Assembly: GCA_033763355.1 (NCBI GenBank)
Contig: JANRKT010000052.1
Coordinates: 1-10,937, forward strand
DNA length: 10,937 bases
Source of the DNA: JANRKT01 sp033763355
Lineage (GTDB): Bacteria; Bacteroidota; Bacteroidia; Chitinophagales; Chitinophagaceae
Direction of reading: 5' to 3'
The notes below the pieces were generated by a model, which was given only the letters and a program-made list of their open reading frames with translations, did not search any database and was not told the DNA's origin. Shown here piece after piece: positions 6,015-10,937 of this stretch. The position numbers and the translations under genes were made by a program. Position 1 is the first letter of the stretch. Every line of letters begins with the position of its first letter.

Positions 6015-8588
6015 ATGAAATATTTCATCCTGTCATTTTTTGGGTTTTGTATTTCCCCTGTTGCCCTCGTTGCGCAGGAGGAAGAAGGCGGACGACCGCA
6101 GCAAAGGATAATATTTGGCAAAGTGGTGGATGAAAAAAATACCAAAGGGATAGAAGCAGCCTCAGTACAGTTATATCTAAAATCAAAAGATAAAGCTGAA
6201 ACGGCAGCGCAGGAAAAACTGGTTTCTGGTATGCTTACCGCAAAAAATGGCGATTTCCGTTTAGAGAACCTCCCTGTGGCCGATAGTTTCCGTTTGCTGA
6301 TTACTGCCATTGGTTACAAGTCAGCAGAAACCATAATTGTTTTTACAGCACAACCCGGCAGGAGGGGAGAGCCGGGTGTGGGCGAAAAAGATCTCGGAAA
6401 TATAAAGCTGCAGATTGATGCTGAAGTGCTGCAATCTGTAGTGGTAACAGCGCAAAGGCCTGCATTGCAAATGGGCATAGACCGGCGGGTTTTTAATGTG
6501 GAAAAGAGCCTTGTTGCAACAGGCGGAACTGCCATTGATGTCATGAAGAACATCCCATCTGTAACAGTTGCTGTTGATGGAACGGTTGAACTGCGGGGCA
6601 ATACACCGCAGGTATTTGTTGACGGCCTCCCAACCATTCTTACGCTTGACCAGATACCTGCTGATAATATTGAAAGGATAGAACTCATTACCAATCCCTC
6701 GGCAAAATTTGATGCCTCAAGTGGTGGCGGTATCATTAATGTGGTGCTGAAAAAAAATAAAAGAATGGGTTTAAATGGTATTGCATCAATTGGCGCAGGT
6801 GCACCGAAAGTACTTAATGGGAACCTTACAATCAACCTTCGCCAGGGCAGGTTTAATTTTTTTGGAAGCGCCAACTACAACAGGAGTGGAGGCACAGCCA
6901 GAACAGAAACTTTCCGCCAGAATAAATCAAACGGGATAACAACAGATTATTTCAGGCAGTACTCGGCTACTGAACGCTTACGCCGGTTTACTTCAGCAAG
7001 GTTTGGGATGGATTTTTTCATGGACAACAGGAACACTTTTACACTCTCACAAAATTTTGTAAAGGGCCGTTTCTCATCCATCGAAAACCAGCACCAGTTA
7101 TACTACGACATAAATGACATACTTACCCGTACAGGAGACAGGCTGGCTGACAGCCGTTCGCAATTTAAACGCAGCAATACGGAATTAACTTACAGGCACC
7201 AGTTCCCTTCCCCCGGTGAAGAGTTTACCGCAAGTGCAAGTTATAACAGCGGCGACAGGACAGAGGCCTCAGATATCTTTAATGATTATTTTAAGCCCGA
7301 TGGCAGCCCCGATGGAAATTCAAATACCGTACGCAATGCCGGTAAAAGCGATAACAGCCAGTTTACCTTACAGGCGGATTACATAAAGCCTTTTAGCCCC
7401 AATGGAAAAATAGAAACGGGGATACGCAGTTTCATCAATGATTACCGCAGCATTTTTGACGCCTTTGCTGTGGATGGCAGCGGTGAAACAAAGCTGCCGC
7501 TGAGCAACCATTACAAATACAGGGAAAATGTGCATGCCGCTTATTTTACCTACAGCAACCAATGGAAAACTTTCCGTTACCAGGCAGGGCTGCGTGCCGA
7601 GTACTCACGGTTTAAAGGCGAACTGGTTGACAGTGCACAAACCTTCGGCTATGAATACCCCACCGGGTTTAAAAACCTTTTCAATGCTTTATTCCCCAGT
7701 GTATTTATTACAAAAGAACTCGGCGAAGACGAGGATATACAATTTAATTACTCTCGACGGATACGCAGGCCCAATTTCTGGCAGATGAACCCTTTTATTG
7801 ACATCAATGATCCCCTTAACATCCGGCAGGGCAACCCGCAACTGAAACCGGAATTTGTAAACTCTTTTGAACTTAACTACAGCACCCGTGTTACCAACGG
7901 AAATTTTCTTGCATCGTTGTTCTGGCGCAACAACCCGAAAGATATTACGCAATACAGCGATACCATTACGGCGGAACAATACCAGCAGCTCAACAACGCC
8001 GCTATTGACCCCAATGCCATCCTCAATACATTTATAAACGCCAATGTAACCAACCGCTACGGTGCAGAAGTAACGCTTCAGCAAAAGATTGGTAAGCGTT
8101 TCGAAATTACGCCCACGGCCAATGCACAATACAGGAAAGTAAAAGCCAGTATTAAAAATGCCAATATCGGTAATGAAGGTTTCAACTGGGAAGGTAAACT
8201 GATCCTGAATTACCAGACCGGCGACATACCATCTGCCTTTTTGCGTTTTTTTAATTTCCAGCTGATTGGCGAATACGAATCAAGGGAAGTGATACCGCAG
8301 GGACGCACATTGCCTGAATACAGTGTTGACCTGGCCATCCGCAAAGACCTTTGGCCCGATAAAAGGGCTTCACTTACACTTTCTGTGAATGACCTTTTTA
8401 ATACGCTGCGTTACGGCACCATTTACGATACAGACAATTTTTACCAGGAAGGTTACCGCCGCTGGAATGTTCGTACATTCCGTTTAACTTTCACATACAA
8501 ATTCGGCAAATCAGATTTTCAGCTTTTTAAACGCAATGATAACCGTGAGAACGGGGATGAAAACAGGATCAGTGCGACGAGGGAATAA
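6015..8588 (+). CDS. TonB-dependent outer-membrane receptor with carboxypeptidase-regulatory-like domain
   Basis: The 857-residue protein is an outer-membrane transporter or receptor energised through TonB. A signal peptide (1-20, cleavage before Gln21) is followed by a carboxypeptidase-regulatory-like beta domain (about 31-133, with GKVVDE and FRLENLP). Next come a TonB-box-like VVVTA (142-146), a plug domain (about 150-250, with the typical VFVDGLPT, RIELITNPSAKFDASSGGG and GIINVVLKK segments) and a long barrel of the outer-membrane beta-barrel type (OMP_b-brl_3). The motif INDPLNIRQGNPQLKPEF in the late barrel is characteristic of that group. The C-terminus continues about 20 polar residues past the last barrel strand (FRLTFTYKFG), a mildly unusual tail. 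No SusD-like partner or anti-sigma gene is adjacent, so it is not a classic glycan-uptake pair and the ligand is unknown. The ATG at 6015 follows A-rich sequence and starts the signal peptide cleanly. Confidence 0.93.
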   Translation: MKYFILSFFGFCISPVALVAQEEEGGRPQQRIIFGKVVDEKNTKGIEAASVQLYLKSKDKAETAAQEKLVSGMLTAKNGDFRLENLPVADSFRLLITAIGYKSAETIIVFTAQPGRRGEPGVGEKDLGNIKLQIDAEVLQSVVVTAQRPALQMGIDRRVFNVEKSLVATGGTAIDVMKNIPSVTVAVDGTVELRGNTPQVFVDGLPTILTLDQIPADNIERIELITNPSAKFDASSGGGIINVVLKKNKRMGLNGIASIGAGAPKVLNGNLTINLRQGRFNFFGSANYNRSGGTARTETFRQNKSNGITTDYFRQYSATERLRRFTSARFGMDFFMDNRNTFTLSQNFVKGRFSSIENQHQLYYDINDILTRTGDRLADSRSQFKRSNTELTYRHQFPSPGEEFTASASYNSGDRTEASDIFNDYFKPDGSPDGNSNTVRNAGKSDNSQFTLQADYIKPFSPNGKIETGIRSFINDYRSIFDAFAVDGSGETKLPLSNHYKYRENVHAAYFTYSNQWKTFRYQAGLRAEYSRFKGELVDSAQTFGYEYPTGFKNLFNALFPSVFITKELGEDEDIQFNYSRRIRRPNFWQMNPFIDINDPLNIRQGNPQLKPEFVNSFELNYSTRVTNGNFLASLFWRNNPKDITQYSDTITAEQYQQLNNAAIDPNAILNTFINANVTNRYGAEVTLQQKIGKRFEITPTANAQYRKVKASIKNANIGNEGFNWEGKLILNYQTGDIPSAFLRFFNFQLIGEYESREVIPQGRTLPEYSVDLAIRKDLWPDKRASLTLSVNDLFNTLRYGTIYDTDNFYQEGYRRWNVRTFRLTFTYKFGKSDFQLFKRNDNRENGDENRISATRE

Positions 8589-8687
8589 GGCGGATGCAAT
8601 CACACAAAAATAGACGCCTGATCGTTCTTTTGTAGAAATTTTGCCTTATAATTTATATTATGTTAAATAGACATTTGGTTATTTCAA

Positions 8688-10505
8688 TCATTCCCTTCTC
8701 ACCACCTCCTGGTGCTTCCACAATTCCCTGAACACTTCGCTCCTTTCCAGCAGCTCATACAAACTGCCCTCATCCATAATGGCGCCGTTCTGCAGTACAT
8801 AGATGTAATCAAAATGTTTCAGCAAATGCAGGCGGTGCAGCGCTGATACAATTACTTTATCGGCAAACTCTGTAAACAGCTGCTCGTATATTTTCAGTTC
8901 TGTTTTCGGGTCAACGCTGCTGGTGGGTTCATCTAATAAAATAATATCGCTGTCTTTGGCAGCAAACAAGCCGCGGGCCAGCGCCAGCCTTTGTTTTTGT
9001 CCGCCGGAAAGGTTCACCCCTTTTTCAACAATATTGCTCTGCAAACCTTTGGGCAACTGGTTCACCACTTCGCTGAAATGCACAATACGGCAAATGCGGT
9101 CAATCTCATCAGCTTCATAAGGGAGGCCGAGAGTAATATTATATTCGATGGTGTTTTCAAATATCTCCGGATCCTGCGGAAACAGCGTTACATGATCTGA
9201 GAGTGTATTTATTCCATCTTCCTGCACAAACCCGTCTGTCTTTATAATTGCATTTTGTTCCGGCGGATATAAACCACGCAACACAGAGAGCAATGTACTT
9301 TTACCGCTGCCGCTTTCTCCTACCAGTGCAATACGTTTTCCACGTTTTAATTTGATATTAATGTTATCCAGTCCCACTATAGTTTTATTAACCTCTTTGT
9401 TTCCGGGAACAAACTCCGGGTGACGGTGATGCGTAAAAGAAAGATTGCTTATTTCTATTTGCTTCCAGTCATCAGGAAGTTTAGATGTGGCTTCGGGCAA
9501 ATGGTGCTCCCTGTATGCTTCGGGAATAACCAATGCCGTCTTTACATCTGTTGCATATCGCACCACATCAGTATATAAGTAAGCAACGTTATGAAAAACG
9601 CTGGTAAATCTTTCCACATAACCAATAACCGTTACCAACCCGCCCAATAAAAAAACCTGTCCCGGTTGCCAGTTCTGCCACACATAACCAACAAGGATGG
9701 TTGCGTAAATCAATCCCACCATCATATCGGTAACAAACCATTTCCATTCGTTGATGAGCGTATTTTTCCTGAAAGGCGGAAAAATGTGCATGAACCTTTG
9801 CAGCAGGGTATTCTCCATGCGCTTTTGCAGGCGCAATGTGATTACGGTAATGACATTGGATAAACTGTCGAATAAAGTAGATGACACCACATGCTCCCTT
9901 TCGTTTACTTCATCAAGGGTTTTTATGTATGGTTTGTCAAAACGCATGATGATCCAAACCACCAATACGCCCATTAATACCGCCACGCCTCCAAATACCG
10001 GTGAGAAATAGATCATGGCTGCAAAAGAAAAAAGAAATTTAAAAAGTGTATGCAGGTATTCGAACCCCCTTTCAAAAAAATTCCTTAACGCCTCATGTGC
10101 CTTGCGTACCCTGTTAATGGTTGCGCCGGAGTGATGGTCTTGGTGCCATTTAACAGGCAGTTTTAAAGTTTGATGGTAGAGCTCAAGTAAAAAATTCCGG
10201 CCAATATCAAAAGCAAGTTTTCTTTCAATAATTCTTGAAGGGCCGTGAAAGCCCCAGTCAATAAGTTTAATACTAATATAAAATAAAGCGTATTTCCAGG
10301 CATGGTATAAAACATCTGTACCGTTCTGCTGCACATCGTTAATGAATATGCCCCATATCACGGGCATAAATGCAGTGGCGAGGTTGCTGAGCATGAAAAA
10401 AATATAGATCATCACATACTTTCCCCGTTCTGCATAAGCATATTTCCATGCTATTTGCAGGAGAAACAAGTAAGGATTGGATGAATATTTTTTTAGTACA
10501 GTCAT
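8688..10505 (-). CDS. Half-size ABC transporter, fused permease and ATPase (MsbA/multidrug-exporter type)
   Basis: From the ATG at 10505 the product has 605 residues: a six-helix permease domain (about 30-310) followed by an ATPase domain. The ATPase has Walker A GESGSGKST (396-404), Q-loop FPQD with Gln454, signature LSGGQ (499-503), Walker B ending Asp525-Glu526, D-loop SSVD and the switch histidine His557, so it should be active. Such proteins dimerise in the inner membrane and usually export lipids, drugs or peptides; the substrate is not evident. The strand-1/strand-2 region of the ATPase carries roughly 13 extra residues, and the usual A-loop tyrosine is His359. Longer in-frame starts exist at ATG 10529 and GTG 10580. 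The first would have a GGCCG/CGGCC hairpin right before it, and the second lies inside a repeat; ATG 10505 follows A/T-rich sequence. The HD hydrolase gene precedes it on the same strand, 165 bases away. Confidence 0.92.
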   Translation of the reverse strand: MTVLKKYSSNPYLFLLQIAWKYAYAERGKYVMIYIFFMLSNLATAFMPVIWGIFINDVQQNGTDVLYHAWKYALFYISIKLIDWGFHGPSRIIERKLAFDIGRNFLLELYHQTLKLPVKWHQDHHSGATINRVRKAHEALRNFFERGFEYLHTLFKFLFSFAAMIYFSPVFGGVAVLMGVLVVWIIMRFDKPYIKTLDEVNEREHVVSSTLFDSLSNVITVITLRLQKRMENTLLQRFMHIFPPFRKNTLINEWKWFVTDMMVGLIYATILVGYVWQNWQPGQVFLLGGLVTVIGYVERFTSVFHNVAYLYTDVVRYATDVKTALVIPEAYREHHLPEATSKLPDDWKQIEISNLSFTHHRHPEFVPGNKEVNKTIVGLDNINIKLKRGKRIALVGESGSGKSTLLSVLRGLYPPEQNAIIKTDGFVQEDGINTLSDHVTLFPQDPEIFENTIEYNITLGLPYEADEIDRICRIVHFSEVVNQLPKGLQSNIVEKGVNLSGGQKQRLALARGLFAAKDSDIILLDEPTSSVDPKTELKIYEQLFTEFADKVIVSALHRLHLLKHFDYIYVLQNGAIMDEGSLYELLERSEVFRELWKHQEVVRRE

Positions 10506-10533
10506 ATTTGCAATTTCAAATTCGTTCATCAAT

Positions 10534-10549
10534 GGCCGGTGATTCGGCC
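10534..10549. repeat. Short hairpin before the ABC transporter gene
   Basis: A perfect 5-base inverted repeat, GGCCG and CGGCC, is separated by 6 bases (10539-10544). In the ABC transporter message it would fold just 4 bases before the ATG at 10529, which argues for initiation at the ATG at 10505. It might also modulate expression, but no T-run follows on either strand, so it is not a terminator. Confidence 0.45.
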
Positions 10550-10577
10550 GCTCAATTATAAAAGTGAAAATACAGGC

Positions 10578-10639
10578 CACAGATTACACAGATTTGCACA
10601 GAAGGCAATTTTATCCGTGTTAATCTGTGTAATCTGTCC
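10578..10639. repeat. Intergenic inverted repeat, ACAGATTACACAGATT type
   Basis: Two arms face each other: ACAGATTACACAGATT at 10579-10594 and its exact reverse complement at 10622-10637, with weaker pairing continuing inward (CAC/GTG). The left arm is itself a near-tandem of ACAGATT and CACAGATT. The pattern is familiar to me as a dispersed intergenic repeat in Bacteroidota and other phyla, where it often occurs as single or paired copies; that is recollection, not a search. It lies between the HD hydrolase and ABC transporter genes. A separate small stem, CTCC-TTC-GGAG (10646-10656), follows immediately and may belong to the same element. It contains no open frame and no target-site duplication is visible. 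Confidence 0.7.
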
Positions 10640-10670
10640 AAAGGACTCCTTCGGAGCGGCAATATCTTCA

Positions 10671-10937
10671 TCACTTTGCCATTGGCTGATGAACGATAAT
10701 AAACCCTATCAGTTCATCTAAAGCAATCCCCGCCCTGTTGCAGGCATCATTGATATCTTCACGGGACACATTGGCTGCAAAACTTTTTTCTTTCAATCTT
10801 TTCTTTACGCCTTTCAGTTCCATCCCGGCATAACCTTCGGGCCGCATAAGCGAATACGCATGTACCAATCCTGATAATTCATCAAAAGCAAAAAGCATTT
10901 TGTCCATCTTTGTTACCGGTTCCACTCCAAAATAACC
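10671..10937 (-). CDS. HD-domain hydrolase, C-terminal part (gene runs off the right edge)
   Basis: The visible 88 residues are open to the window edge, so the N-terminus and the metal-binding HD motif lie outside. The visible part begins GYFGVEPVTKMDKMLFAFDELSG and includes LMRPEGYAGMELKGVKKRLK, then KSFAANVSRED and a final helical stretch. This matches the conserved C-terminal region of small HD/HDIG-domain hydrolases (about 180-200 residues), where a DELTGLI-like segment, an RP motif and an FAA-V-R motif follow the catalytic core. Such proteins are predicted phosphohydrolases whose substrate is unknown. The assignment rests on that C-terminal pattern. The gene is on the same strand as the ABC transporter gene and could share its transcript, although an inverted repeat lies between them. 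Confidence 0.75.
   Translation of the reverse strand, partial: GYFGVEPVTKMDKMLFAFDELSGLVHAYSLMRPEGYAGMELKGVKKRLKEKSFAANVSREDINDACNRAGIALDELIGFIIVHQPMAK

Noticed and set aside
3598..8588. Molybdoenzyme, TonB receptor and neighbours as one new multi-gene system
   Set aside because: The genes lie on alternating strands, each with standard family features, and no conserved linkage can be shown from this window alone.
8588..8661. Possible terminators after the TonB receptor gene (AGGCG/CGCCT at 8588-8619; ATAAT/ATTAT at 8648-8661)
   Set aside because: The first has a 22-base loop and a broken T-run; the second is made only of A/T pairs. Neither is convincing as an intrinsic terminator.
10506..10580. 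GTG 10580 start for the ABC transporter
   Set aside because: The codon lies inside the left arm of the ACAGATT repeat and the added residues do not resemble the family's N-terminus.
10578..10639. CRISPR-like repeat pair
   Set aside because: There are only two copies, in inverted and not direct orientation, with no spacer array.

Overview
The window looks like chromosomal DNA from a member of the Bacteroidota, probably close to the Chitinophagaceae. The evidence is a TonB-dependent receptor with a carboxypeptidase-regulatory-like N-terminus and an outer-membrane beta-barrel of the Bacteroidota type, several secreted proteins whose leaders end at Ala-Gln, A/T-rich sequence instead of Shine-Dalgarno sites before starts, and a TAnnTTTG promoter element. 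The family level is an inference from protein style only.

Layout, left to right. (1) The cut-off 3' part of a gene for a small helical protein resembling the LIC11966-type surface proteins is followed 45 bases later, on the same strand, by a SAM hydroxide adenosyltransferase (DUF62) homologue with a lipoprotein-like leader. (2) A secreted serine hydrolase (class C beta-lactamase fold) on the minus strand meets the DUF62 gene tail to tail with a 4-base gap. It is divergent from a secreted protein of unknown function with a LolA/DUF3108-like look. (3) A large Tat-exported molybdopterin-binding subunit of the isoquinoline 1-oxidoreductase beta (IorB) type lies on the minus strand. It is divergent from a TonB-dependent receptor, and the 263-base intergenic region between them holds several inverted repeats. 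(4) An MsbA-like half ABC transporter on the minus strand is preceded by a dispersed-type inverted repeat and by the 3' end of an HD-domain hydrolase gene that runs off the right edge.

Most of the encoded proteins act at or outside the cytoplasmic membrane: five of the eight have export signals and one is a membrane transporter. No single pathway links them. Strands alternate, and only two pairs (the first two genes, and HD hydrolase to ABC transporter) could be co-transcribed. I did not find a defence island, CRISPR array, insertion sequence, RNA gene or any clearly new multi-gene system. The observations most worth checking are the apparently exported DUF62 enzyme, the IorB subunit without its iron-sulfur partner, and the two intergenic inverted-repeat regions.
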